Assembly: GCF_004361855.1 (NCBI RefSeq)
Contig: NZ_SNWQ01000005.1
Coordinates: 165,610 to 229,609, forward strand
Source of the DNA: Kribbella caucasensis
GTDB lineage: Bacteria; Actinomycetota; Actinomycetes; Propionibacteriales; Kribbellaceae
DNA: 64,000 nucleotides
Reading direction: 5' to 3'
In this document: one piece after another, positions 55,138-63,682 of the stretch
Position numbering within the stretch: position 1 is the first letter of the stretch
Layout of the letters: the number at the start of each line of letters is the position of its first letter
The notes under the pieces: generated by a model
The model's input: the letters and a program-made list of their open reading frames with translations, nothing else
Database searches by the model: none
Told to the model about the DNA's origin: nothing
Position numbers and translations under genes: made by a program

Positions 55138-55633
55138 ATGTCCTATGTCGGCTCGTATGTCTGGCGCCTTCGGCAACGGGTTGGGGCTGAGTTGCTGCTG
55201 ATGCCCCGGTGCTCAGGTGGTTGTGGTCGACGCTGAGGAGCGGATCCTGTTCCAGCGGCGACGGGATTCCGGGTACTGGGAGTTTCCGGCGCGTGCTGCT
55301 GAGCCGGATTCCGGGTTTCGCGGTACTGCGGTTCGTGAACTGCAGGAGGAATCCGGGCTCCTCGTACGGGAGGACGATCTCGCTGCGTTCGCATCGCTGT
55401 CCGATCCGGATGTGCATGTGATCACCTATCCGAACGGTGATCGGATGCACTGCTTCGCCCTCTGTTTCGAAGCTCGAACGTGGACCGGCAGCCTCGCGCC
55501 GAACTCTGATGAGGTCCTCGAAGCAGCCTTCTTCACCATGACGAGTCCACCCGAGCCGCTGCAGCCGCAAACCCGCGCTGTTCTGGACTTGTACATCGCC
55601 TACCGGGGTACCGGCGTCTTCCAGACTCGGTGA
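55138..55633 (+). pseudogene. NUDIX hydrolase gene with a one-base frameshift
   Basis: ATG 55138 has AGGAGAGG-type ribosome-site bases (55120-55127) and encodes a typical start, SYVGSYVWRLRQRVGAELLL. At 55204-55207 a run of four C takes the frame into a stop at 55236. Removing one C restores MPGAQVVVVDAEERILFQRRR and the rest of a 164-residue NUDIX protein to 55633. The NUDIX helix keeps RELQEESG, but the family Gly and first Glu of the box read Arg and Ser (PARAAEPDSGF), a sign of relaxed constraint. A GTG at 55217 could give a truncated product. A sequencing error is the alternative. Confidence 0.8.
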
Positions 55634-56338
55634 CCAAGGCAACCGATTCGAGCCGCTCGGTGTGGTCTGGGCTGCTCGTCCTCGGGCAGACGTCGAGAGC
55701 CGACGCCGGTGGGCCGTCGGGGGTCACCGATAGATGCTTGTGTCACCACCAGCGGATGCAACACGCCAGCGGTGACACGAGCCGCCAGCGGCGCCGCCAG
55801 GCGGCGGCGCGGTGAGGCGGTGGCGCGGTGAGGCGGCCCCCCGCCGGCGGACCTCGGGCGCTCCACGCGCCGTGGCGGACCGCCAGACCATCAAATGCAC
55901 CCGATTCCTCGCCCGGCCACGCTCAACCAGAACGGCTGTCCGCCAAATGTGATGGCCTGGCGGTCCACATAGCTGGACGTATCCGCTCCGGGCGCGACCG
56001 CCTCTACCAAGCTCAGGTCCGACGAGTCGGGGTGGCGCCGTAAGTGGGGTGATGGGGCAAGCGGTTGGATGTGGGCAACGGTTCGAGGGTCTGGGGCAAC
56101 CGGTTTGTGATGGGGAAGGCGGTCCGGGGAGGGTCACTCGGCGGGGCGAGGGGGCCGCTTGGTGATTGAGGCAACCAAAGGGGGTGGTGCCGGTGGAGAA
56201 CTGGGGGAGCGGACGGCGAGGGGCGTTGACGGGTTGGAATCGACGGTGTGTTATCCGAAGTAGGCCGGGTTTTACGGACCGGTGCGTACGCTGGGATTTT
56301 CGTCGTCGATCCGCCCCTGACACCTCTCGGAGGGTCCA
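55634..56338. other. 705-bp intergenic region without convincing genes
   Basis: Contains GTGTCACC (55740-55747) with its complement at 55771-55778, and an imperfect inverted repeat of about 20 bp (near 55871-55897 and 55947-55971, GACCGCCAG-CCATCA). Open frames here (for example minus strand 55724-56518) run antisense through the antitoxin gene and show no family features. Promoter sequences for the antitoxin gene are not obvious. Confidence 0.5.
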
Positions 56339-56992
56339 ATGAACGATTTCCAGGAACAGGCGAAGAACTGGCTCCGGAACGTCGTCAAGCAGAACCCGGA
56401 CAAGATCAAGGCCGGTGTCGAGAAGGCCGGCGACCTGATCGACAAGCAGACCGGTGGGAAGTACGCCGAGAAGGTCGACACCGTTCAGGAGAAGGTCGGT
56501 CAGTACGTCGATTCCCAATCCGGTCAGCCGTCCTCCGAAGACGCGCCAGAAAGCACCGAAACCACCACCGACCCCACGTCCTCGGGCAACACACCAACCC
56601 CCGGCGGCGGAGACCCCAGCCCCTACCAGCCAGAGTCCGACCCAACCTCAACCGACCCCGAGTCAACAGACTCCGAGTCAACCGAGCCCGCCGACTCCAG
56701 CTCAACCGAGCCCGCCGACCCAACCGACTCGGTCCCAGCGGATTCCGACGCTGCGGACCCTGGTACGGCGGACGCCGGCACCGCCGAGTCCAGTTCGGTT
56801 GACTCCGACTCGACCGACCCGGGCCCTGCTGACTTCGCGCCTGTTGACTCGGATTCGGCCGACCCTGACTCAGTCGACTCCGGCCCGGCCGACCCAAGCC
56901 AGGCCGAGGGTGAAGCGGATCCGGCCGGTGAGGCGTCTGTCGGAGATCGAGGCGACAGTGCTGGCGATCGGCAATCCGGCGGCACCACCTGA
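56339..56992 (+). CDS. MT0933/Rv0909-like antitoxin domain with acidic disordered tail
   Basis: A 217-residue protein. Residues 1-60 match the MT0933 antitoxin family: WLRNVVKQNPDKIKAGVEKAGDLIDKQTGGKYAEKV (in blocks AGVEKAGDLIDKQTGGKYAE). Residues 70-217 are a strongly acidic, Ser/Thr/Pro/Asp-rich tail with repeats such as ESTDSESTEPADSS and DSDSADPDSVDSG, with no hydrophobic core, so intrinsically disordered. No toxin gene is adjacent on either side. The start has CTCTCGGAGGG 7 bases before the ATG (TCGGAGGGTCCA). Confidence 0.8.
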   Translation: MNDFQEQAKNWLRNVVKQNPDKIKAGVEKAGDLIDKQTGGKYAEKVDTVQEKVGQYVDSQSGQPSSEDAPESTETTTDPTSSGNTPTPGGGDPSPYQPESDPTSTDPESTDSESTEPADSSSTEPADPTDSVPADSDAADPGTADAGTAESSSVDSDSTDPGPADFAPVDSDSADPDSVDSGPADPSQAEGEADPAGEASVGDRGDSAGDRQSGGTT

Positions 56993-57614
56993 TCGGTACC
57001 TACCCGCCAGCCCGGCTAGAAACCGCCGAGTGTCGAGGGGTCCTGCCGCGGGAGTCGCAGGGCGAGCCGACAGGCAGCAGCCGGGCGCGGCTCGTCGCGG
57101 AAAGTGACGAGGTGACTCTAGATTGTCACGCGGATGCATGGCGTGGGCAGATCGCGGAGTCGGTGGCGTGAGCCGGAGGTCGGGGCTGACGATGCCAACG
57201 GGTGACTGTGGACGCTTGGGTGGGTGCGGGAAGTTACCTTCGAGTCGGTGGGCGGGTGTTCGTCTTGACCGTGTGGATGGGCGCGCTTAGCCTCGGAACC
57301 AGTAAGGGAGCTGTCCACCCGGACGGTTGACATAGCAATCGGGCGGCTGGTTGACCACCGGCCGACCGGACCCGACCGGGCCACGACCCGTCGTGACCCG
57401 GGACCACGAGATCGACGCTCGACCGAGCTGAACCGATGGCGGCGACAGTTTCGCCGTTGGATAGGAACGGAACCCGGCGCCCACCGGGTGTTCCGGCATC
57501 TGCCGGACCTGGTCGGCGCGTTTCGGCGTACCGTTTTCTCGACCGCTGTGTGGTGATTCCCTTCGACCAAGAGCTGGTCACGCCGTGCGCGTGGCTCGAA
57601 GAGGGGAGACGCCG
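56993..57614. other. 622-bp intergenic region with the rny promoter and leader
   Basis: No gene recognised on either strand. It holds the promoter candidate at 57265-57293, a CACGAC/GTCGTG hairpin (57382-57395) and G/C-rich sequence up to rny. Confidence 0.5.
57265..57293 (+). promoter_or_regulatory. Housekeeping-type promoter upstream of rny
   Basis: TTGACC (57265-57270) and TAGCCT (57288-57293) with the optimal 17-base spacer. The predicted start near 57300 leaves a leader of about 315 bases before rny. Confidence 0.6.
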
Positions 57615-59378
57615 ATGCAGCAGCTTTCGGCCCGGCCGGCGATTTCGTTCGCGGCGATGCCCACTGTGACCTCCGTCGGGCTGGTCCTGATCGGGTTGCT
57701 GATCGTCGCTCTGCTCGCCTGGATCGGGTTCACCCTCTCGCGCCGCAAGGCCGCCGATGTGACCGCAGCTGTAACCGCGGCCGCGACCGCCGCTGAGGCG
57801 AACGCCAAGCTGGAGGCGGCGCATGCGGTCGCCGAGGCGAAGTCCGCCGGTGACCGGGTCCGCCGCGAGGCCGAGGAAGAGGCGGCCGCGCTCCGGAACC
57901 GCGCGAAGGATGCCGAGCAGCAGGCCGACGAGTCGCGCCGGTTGGCCGAGGAGCAGCGCCGGCAGGCCGAGGACCGCGCGTCGGAGATCCGGCGGGAGGC
58001 GGAGCTGCGGGCGACCGAAGTACGGCGCGAGGCGGAGGGCGAGGCACAGTCGATCCGGGAGGATCTGCGCGAGCAGCGCCTCGAGATGGAGCGGCGCGAG
58101 CACCGGTTGACCGAGCGCGAGGAACGCCTGGACGAGCAGCACCGCGGAATCGAGGAACGGCAGAACGAGCTGACCACCCAGTTGGCCGAGCTCGATCGGC
58201 AGCGGGCCGAGATCCGCAACCTCGAGGAGGAGCGCCGGCGCATCCTCGAAGGCGTCGCCAACCTGACCAGCGAGCAGGCGAAGGCCGAGCTGGTCGCCTC
58301 GCTCGAGGCCGAGGCGAAGCGGCACGCGCACACGATCGTCCGCGAGATCGAGCGGCAGGCGCTGGACGAGGGCGAGACGAAGGCGCGCAAGATCATCACC
58401 GGCGCGGTGCAGCGGCTCGCGTCGGAGCAGACCAGCGAGTCGGTCGTGTCCGTCGTCCACCTGCCCAGCGACGACATGAAGGGCCGGATCATCGGGCGCG
58501 AGGGCCGCAACATCAGGTCGTTCGAGCAGACCACCGGCGTCAATCTGATCATCGACGACACCCCCGAGGCCGTGCTGCTGTCCTGCTTCGATCCGGTACG
58601 CCGGGAGACGGCGCGGCTGACCCTCGATTCGCTGGTGCTGGACGGGCGGATCCATCCGAGCCGGATCGAGGAGATCTACGAACGCAGCAAGGGCGAGGTC
58701 GCCGAGTTGTGCGAGCGTGCCGCCGAGGACGCGATGGCCGAGGTCGGGATCACCGATCTGCATCCGGAGCTGATCCGGACGATGGGCCTACTCCGGTACC
58801 GCACGTCGTACGGGCAAAACGTCCTCAAACACCTGATCGAGTCGGCCCACATCGCCGGGATGATGGCGGCCGAGCTCGGGTTGGACCCGAAGCTGTGCAA
58901 GCGGGGCGCGTTCCTGCACGACGTCGGCAAGGCGCTGACGCACGAGTCCGAGGGCAGCCACGCGATCGTCGGCGCGGAGCTGGCCCGCAAGTACGGCGAG
59001 AACGACGATGTCGTGCACTGCATCGAGGCGCACCACAACGAGGTCGAGGTGCGAACGGTCGAGGCGGTGCTGACGCAGGCGGCCGACGCGGTGAGTGGTG
59101 GCCGGCCGGGGGCGCGGCGCGAATCGCTGGAGGCGTACGTGCAGCGGCTCGAACGCCTGGAGGAGATCGCCATGCACCACGACGGCGTCGAGAAGGTGTT
59201 CGCGATGCAGGCCGGCCGCGAGATCCGGGTGATGGTGCTGCCGGACGCGGTCGACGACATCGCCGCCCAGGTGATGGCGCGCGACATCGCCAAGCAGGTC
59301 GAGGAGGAGCTCACCTACCCCGGCCAGATCCGCGTCACCGTGGTCCGCGAATCCCGCGCCACCGAGGTCGCGAAATAG
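57615..59378 (+). CDS. rny: Ribonuclease Y
   Basis: A membrane-anchored endoribonuclease that starts mRNA decay. The 587-residue protein has an N-terminal membrane segment (VGLVLIGLLIVALLAWIGFTL, about 21-41), a long coiled coil rich in EAE/REAE (about 45-235), a KH domain with GRIIGREGRNIRSFE (near 293), and the HD nuclease domain with HIAGMMAAE (about 411), FLHDVGKA (433-440) and EAHHNEVE. ATG 57615 is chosen over GTG 57585 because GAGGGGAG (57601-57608) is 6 bases upstream. Its position near recA-recX is usual in actinobacteria. The stop is followed at about 100 bp by an IS110 element. Confidence 0.96.
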   Translation: MQQLSARPAISFAAMPTVTSVGLVLIGLLIVALLAWIGFTLSRRKAADVTAAVTAAATAAEANAKLEAAHAVAEAKSAGDRVRREAEEEAAALRNRAKDAEQQADESRRLAEEQRRQAEDRASEIRREAELRATEVRREAEGEAQSIREDLREQRLEMERREHRLTEREERLDEQHRGIEERQNELTTQLAELDRQRAEIRNLEEERRRILEGVANLTSEQAKAELVASLEAEAKRHAHTIVREIERQALDEGETKARKIITGAVQRLASEQTSESVVSVVHLPSDDMKGRIIGREGRNIRSFEQTTGVNLIIDDTPEAVLLSCFDPVRRETARLTLDSLVLDGRIHPSRIEEIYERSKGEVAELCERAAEDAMAEVGITDLHPELIRTMGLLRYRTSYGQNVLKHLIESAHIAGMMAAELGLDPKLCKRGAFLHDVGKALTHESEGSHAIVGAELARKYGENDDVVHCIEAHHNEVEVRTVEAVLTQAADAVSGGRPGARRESLEAYVQRLERLEEIAMHHDGVEKVFAMQAGREIRVMVLPDAVDDIAAQVMARDIAKQVEEELTYPGQIRVTVVRESRATEVAK

Positions 59379-59389
59379 TCTTCGTGTCC

Positions 59390-59600
59390 CTGTGGAGGAC
59401 GCCCGTCGTGCGTGAAAATGGGGGTGGTTGCCCGCCGACGTCGTACTCGCTTGGTGCCGGGAGGCCGTGAAATAGTCTGATCGCTGGGAGCGTGTTCTAG
59501 GGGCCCGGCATTGATGCCTTGAGCTCGAGAGTTCGCCTCTGTTTCCCCCGTTTCGCTCCCGCGGGCAGCCGCCTGTTCGCGCTGTGAGGGATGGAAGGCG
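59390..59600 (+). ncRNA. Candidate IS110 bridge-RNA region (5' non-coding end)
   Basis: About 210 non-coding bases precede the transposase. They contain paired segments such as CCGCCT (59570-59575) with AGGCGG (59596-59601) and CTCCCGCGGG (59553-59562). In the IS110 group, the 5' non-coding end encodes the guide RNA that bridges donor and target DNA. The position fits; the structure was not folded, and the element end is not fixed. Confidence 0.4.
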
Positions 59601-60960
59601 GTGGCGTTGGTGGAGGAGATCACGGCGGAGTCGGAGCGGGTGGTTCAGCGGGTGTGTGCGCTGGATCTGGGTAAGGCGGGTCTGGTGGCGTGTGTGCGGG
59701 TGCCGCATGAGACGCGGCCGGAGCGCAGGTTGCAGGAGGTCCGGGAGTATTCGACGGTGACGCGGCAGTTGCTGGAGCTGGCGGACTGGCTGCGGGTGCA
59801 GCAGGTCGAGCTGGTGGCGATGGAGTCGACCTCGGATTACTGGAAGCCGGTGTTTTATCTGCTGGAGGCTGAGGGGTTCACGTGCTGGCTGCTGAACGCC
59901 ACGCATGTCAAGCACCTGCCGGGGCGGCCCAAGACCGATCGGCTGGATGCGGTGTGGCTGGCCAAGGTGGTGGAGCGGGGGATGTGCCGGCCGTCGCTGG
60001 TGCCCCCGAAGCCGATCCGGCAGCTGCGCGACGTGGTGCGCTACCGGCGGTCGCTGATCCGAGACCAGACGCGGGAGAAGCAGCGGCTGGAGAAGCTTCT
60101 GGAGGACGCCCAGATCAAGCTCACGTCGGTGATCAGCGACCTGCAGGGGGTGTCCGGGCGCCAGATGCTGCAGGCGATGATCGACGGCGAACGCGACCCC
60201 AAGGTGCTGGCGCAGATGGCACACGGAAAGATGCGCCGCAAGGTCGGGGTCTTGGAGGAGGCCCTGACCGGGTTCTTCGAAGATCACCACGCCGACCTGT
60301 GCCGCCGGATGCTGCGGCGCATCGATGACCTGTCGGCCGACATCGCCTCGCTCGACGCCCGGGTGGAGGAGCTGATCGCCCCTTTCGCCCACGCGGTGGC
60401 CACCCTCGATGAGATCCCCGGCGTCGGCGTCCGCGCCGCCCAGGAGATCATCGCCGAGACCGGGGTGGACATGACCGTCTTCCCCACCGCCGCCCACCTG
60501 GCCTCCTGGGCCAAGTTCACCCCGATCGACCACAACAGCGCGGGCCGCAAGAAAGGCGGCGGCACCGGCAAAGGGCAACCCGTGGCTGGCCGGCACCCTC
60601 GGCGAGGTCGTCGCCAGCCTGGCCCGCACCGACACCTTCCTCGGCGAACGCTACCGGCGCCTGGCCCGACGACGCGGCAAGAAACGCGCCATCGTCGCGG
60701 TCGGCAACTCCGTCCTCACCATCGTCTGGCACCTACTCAACGACCCCGACCAGCACTACCAAGACCTCGGATCCGACTTCTACGAGTCCCGGATCAACAA
60801 ACGACGCCGCGAACGCGACCTCATCCGCCAACTCGAACACCTCACCGGACACAAGGTCACCCTCACCCCAACCGCCGCCTGAACACCCCCGACCACCACC
60901 CCAGCCCGAACCCACCGGCCCGGCCCTGCTGCCACGCCCTGGCTGAGCATCATTTTCGAG
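59480..60960 (+). mobile_element. IS110-family insertion sequence (ends approximate)
   Basis: A DEDD/Tnp_20 transposase with 5' and 3' non-coding flanks, inserted between rny and a SnoaL-like gene. IS110 elements lack terminal inverted repeats and normally make no target duplication, so I cannot place the ends. GAAATAGTCT occurs at both 59371-59380 (rny stop region) and 59468-59477, which may mark the insertion junction. The limits given are estimates. Confidence 0.6.
59601..60882 (+). pseudogene. IS110-family transposase, frameshifted
   Basis: The N-terminal DEDD (RuvC-like) domain shows ALDLGKAGLVACVR, AMESTSDYWKP and GRPKTDRLDAVWLAK (the D-E-D-D residues). The C-terminal Tnp_20 part has LDEIPGVGVRAAQEIIAE and the Ser in HNSAGRKKGGG. 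At the GGG run 60573-60575 there is one extra base: the uninterrupted frame goes on to 61445 as Arg/Pro-rich nonsense, while removing one G restores KGNPWLAGTLGEVVASLARTD (in blocks) and IVAVGNSVLTIVWHLL to a TGA at 60880. The repaired protein would be 426 residues, normal for the family. The start is at GTG 59601 after GGAAGG bases. Confidence 0.88.
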
Positions 60961-61010
60961 TTAGCCGGTACCGCGGACGCGGCGCGCGCGTAGTACTGGT
61001 GTTGGCCGGG

Positions 61011-61391
61011 TTAGCTGCCGTACTTCGCTCGCCAGGCGGGGGGTTCGAACGGCGCGCCGTAGATCCGGGTTTCCCGGGCGATCCGGCCGTCGCGGAACTC
61101 CACGACATTCGCCACGTAGAAGATGTCGCCACCGTAGTCGGACCGGCCGAACACGACGAAGTGGTCGCCCTCGCCGGTGATCCGATGGATCTCGATCGAC
61201 GGCGGACTCGGGTACACCTGTTGCATCGCCCGCATCCGGTCCCGCCCCACGATCCGCTCACCGGACTGCGGCATCTCCAGCACGTAGTCCTCGGCCCGCA
61301 GTTCGTGCTCAGCCTCCGCCGACAACGCCAACTGCCCATCCATCGGCCACAACCGCTCCAGCAACTCCCGATTCCGATCGGTCATCGTCAC
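61011..61391 (-). CDS. SnoaL-like (NTF2 fold) protein
   Basis: A 126-residue cone-shaped alpha/beta protein of the SnoaL/NTF2-like superfamily. NRELLERLWPMDGQLALSAE helix region, YVLEMPQSGERIVGRDRMRAM, then the beta strands HFVVFGRSDYGGDIFYVANVVEF and the conserved RDGRIARE turn. Such proteins are isomerases, hydrolases or binding proteins; here no neighbour hints at a substrate. GTG 61391 is the longest start and ATG 61385 the alternative; GGGGTGGG lies upstream. It ends about 130 bp from the IS110 transposase remnant. Confidence 0.82.
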   Translation of the reverse strand: MTMTDRNRELLERLWPMDGQLALSAEAEHELRAEDYVLEMPQSGERIVGRDRMRAMQQVYPSPPSIEIHRITGEGDHFVVFGRSDYGGDIFYVANVVEFRDGRIARETRIYGAPFEPPAWRAKYGS

Positions 61392-61484
61392 TCACCCACC
61401 CCTTCGTCAGTTCAGTCTGCGCCAGGAGCGTTCAGCCAGCCTTAAAGCCACTCGCCCACGGTCAGCTCATCGAGTCATACGGCG

Positions 61485-62456
61485 TCAGCTTCTCCGTCGG
61501 ATCGCGTCGGCGGCGAGCGCGAGGCAATCGTCGAGATGGCCCCACTGGGTTGCGCCCCAGCGGTCGAGGCCGTCCAGGGCGTCGGTGGTTTCGGCGGCGG
61601 AGAGGGCGTGTTCGTGGAGGCGGATCAGGCGGGCGGCGAAGTCTTCCACGGCTCGGCGGAGGAGGAAGAAGGCAAGGAGGTCCTGGTGGACGGGGTGCGG
61701 GTAGTGCTCGAGAACAGCCTCGAAGGCCGTCGGCTCGACGGGTTGCTCGCCGTGCAGGAGTAGCGCGAGGTCTTGTTCAGGGGGTGCCAGGTGAGCCGTG
61801 TCCCAGTCGAGGACGGCGAGGCGGCCGTCGGGGGAGACGAGGATGTTGTCGCCGGTCAGGTCGGTGTGGCAGACGACGTACCGGCGGGCCAGCCGTCTGG
61901 CCGATTGCTGGAGGGAACGCAGCCGGTCGAGTTGGTCGAGGAGCTGGGCACGATAAGGCAGGGCGGCCCGGTCGTCGAAGTGCAGAAGGATCTCGTCGGC
62001 GACCGCCACCGAGAAGCGTTCGCGGTACGGGACCGTGTCGCCCGGAGCGAAAGTATGCAACTCGGCCACGACCTGACCGAGCTCTTGCAGCACGTCTTTG
62101 GGCCAGGACGGCCAGTTCGGCGGGGTAGCGCCGGACAGATAGGGGAACAGGGCAACAACTCCTGCTCGCACAGCTGCGGACAACATGCCGGAACGGGTCG
62201 GCACGGGGTACGGCACTCGGGCCCGGAAGCCGTGCGCGTGGAGTCGTCGTACCAAGGGAAGTCGTCCGACCGCGTCACCGGCGCCGCGTCCACCAGGCCA
62301 GAGCTTGACGAAGTACAGCTCGTCGCCGGTCCGTACGACGTAACCAGCCGCGACCCAGCCCACCGGGACGAATTCGAGCGAGTCGATGGCCACGCCGTAG
62401 GCGAGCTGGAGGTCGGTCAGCAGGCGAGTTCGATCCACTCGCGGTTCAGTCAGCAT
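61485..62456 (-). CDS. Aminoglycoside phosphotransferase-fold kinase (APH family)
   Basis: A 323-residue kinase-like protein. ELYFVKLWPGG carries the ATP-site Lys, VVCHTDLTGDNILV is the catalytic loop (H-x-D-x5-N), and LAVLDWDTAHLAPPEQDLALLL has the DxD metal motif. The N-lobe begins with LEFVPVGWVAAGYVVR. Family members phosphorylate aminoglycosides, homoserine, choline or other small molecules; the sequence alone does not tell. It is followed, in the upstream direction, by a glutaryl-CoA dehydrogenase gene 46 bp away on the same strand. Confidence 0.9.
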   Translation of the reverse strand: MLTEPRVDRTRLLTDLQLAYGVAIDSLEFVPVGWVAAGYVVRTGDELYFVKLWPGGRGAGDAVGRLPLVRRLHAHGFRARVPYPVPTRSGMLSAAVRAGVVALFPYLSGATPPNWPSWPKDVLQELGQVVAELHTFAPGDTVPYRERFSVAVADEILLHFDDRAALPYRAQLLDQLDRLRSLQQSARRLARRYVVCHTDLTGDNILVSPDGRLAVLDWDTAHLAPPEQDLALLLHGEQPVEPTAFEAVLEHYPHPVHQDLLAFFLLRRAVEDFAARLIRLHEHALSAAETTDALDGLDRWGATQWGHLDDCLALAADAIRRRS

Positions 62457-62502
62457 GGACTATCAGGCGGGCGTCGCGGCGGTATGCGTCGGCGGCGGCA
62501 GG

Positions 62503-63666
62503 TCAGCGGAAGGCGGCGTGGCCGGTGAGGGCTTGGCCGATGACGAGTTGGTGGACTTCCGAGGTGCCTTCGTAGGTGAGGACGGATTCCAGGTTGTTGG
62601 CGTGCCGCATGATCGGGTACTCGCCGCTGATGCCGTTGGCGCCGAGGATGGTCCGGCATTCGCGCGCGATCGCGATCGCCTCGCGGACGTTGTTGAGCTT
62701 GCCGACGCTGACTTGTTCCGGGCGGAGCGCGCCCTTCTCCTTGAGCCGGCCGAGGTGGACCGCGAGCAGGATCCCCTTGTTCAGCTCGACGGCCAGGTCG
62801 GCGAGCTTGGCCTGGGTCAACTGGTACGCCGACAGCGGTTTGTCGAACACCTGCCGCTCACCGGCGTACGAGATCGCGGTCTCCAGGCAGTCGCGGGCCG
62901 CACCCATCGCGCCGAAGATGATCCCGAACCGGGCCTCGTTCAGACAGCCGAGCGGACCCGACAAACCCCTTGCCTCGGGCAACATCGCGCTGCCCGGCAA
63001 CCGGACGTCGGCCAGCACCAGCTCGGATGTCACCGAGGCCCGCAAGGACAACTTCCGGGTGATCTCCGGCGCCGAGAAACCGGGGGTGTCCGTCGGTACG
63101 GCGAACCCGCGCATGCCCTCGTCCGTCCGGGCCCAGACGATCGCGACATGGGCGACCGAGCCGTTGGTGATCCACATCTTCGAGCCGTTCAGGATCCAGT
63201 CGTCGCCGTCACGGCGCGCGTTCGTCCGCATGCCGGCCGGGTTCGAGCCGAAGTCGGGCTCGGTCAGGCCGAAGCAGCCGATCGCCTCGCCGGCGGCCAT
63301 CCGGGGCAGCCACTCCTTCTTCTGCTCCTCGCTGCCGTACTTCCACAGCGCGTACATCGCGAGTGAGCCCTGTACCGACACGAGCGAGCGCATCCCCGAA
63401 TCCGCTGCCTCGATCTCCAGGCAGGCCAGGCCGTAGGCGACCGGACCGAGACCGGCGCAGCCGTACCCGGTCAGGTGCATACCGAGCAGACCGAGTGACC
63501 CCAGCTCCTTGGCGAGATCCCGCACCGGGATGGTGGCGGACTCGAACCACTCCGGCAGGGACGGCCGCAGCCGCTCGTCCGCGAACCGGCGAGCGGTCGC
63601 CCTGATCGCGAACTCCTCCTCGGTGAGCAGGGAGTCCACATCCACGAGATCCAGCGAAACGGTCAT
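62503..63666 (-). CDS. gcdH: Acyl-CoA dehydrogenase, glutaryl-CoA dehydrogenase type
   Basis: An FAD-dependent dehydrogenase, likely oxidising and decarboxylating glutaryl-CoA to crotonyl-CoA. The 387-residue protein shows GCAGLGPVAYGL, SGMRSLVSVQGSLAMYAL (glutaryl-CoA type), CFGLTEPDFGSNP, the GSKMWITNGSVA block, and the end region ANGISGEYPIMRHANNLESVLTYEGTSEVH (in blocks) with the catalytic Glu in TYEGTSEVH. The GEY.IMRHANNLE.V.TYEGT pattern separates glutaryl-CoA from short-chain dehydrogenases. TAGCGT lies 6 bases before the ATG on the minus strand, a leaderless pattern. Confidence 0.88.
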   Translation of the reverse strand: MTVSLDLVDVDSLLTEEEFAIRATARRFADERLRPSLPEWFESATIPVRDLAKELGSLGLLGMHLTGYGCAGLGPVAYGLACLEIEAADSGMRSLVSVQGSLAMYALWKYGSEEQKKEWLPRMAAGEAIGCFGLTEPDFGSNPAGMRTNARRDGDDWILNGSKMWITNGSVAHVAIVWARTDEGMRGFAVPTDTPGFSAPEITRKLSLRASVTSELVLADVRLPGSAMLPEARGLSGPLGCLNEARFGIIFGAMGAARDCLETAISYAGERQVFDKPLSAYQLTQAKLADLAVELNKGILLAVHLGRLKEKGALRPEQVSVGKLNNVREAIAIARECRTILGANGISGEYPIMRHANNLESVLTYEGTSEVHQLVIGQALTGHAAFR

Positions 63667-63682
63667 GGCGTCACGCTATCCC

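Noticed and set aside
54642-55190. A 182-residue plus-strand frame rich in Gly/Arg
   Set aside because: It only reads through the G-rich minisatellite; the peptide is RRDEAR/AGRG repeat without a fold, and it overlaps the real NUDIX start in another frame.
55724-56518. A minus-strand frame starting with a hydrophobic-looking LTDLLLNGVDLLGVL stretch
   Set aside because: The start is the reverse strand of the antitoxin domain; the rest is low-complexity and without a ribosome site.
60573-61445. Programmed frameshifting in the IS110 transposase
   Set aside because: A +1 shift at GGG without a slippery heptamer or stop-type context, and IS110 elements are not known to use it; a mutation is simpler.
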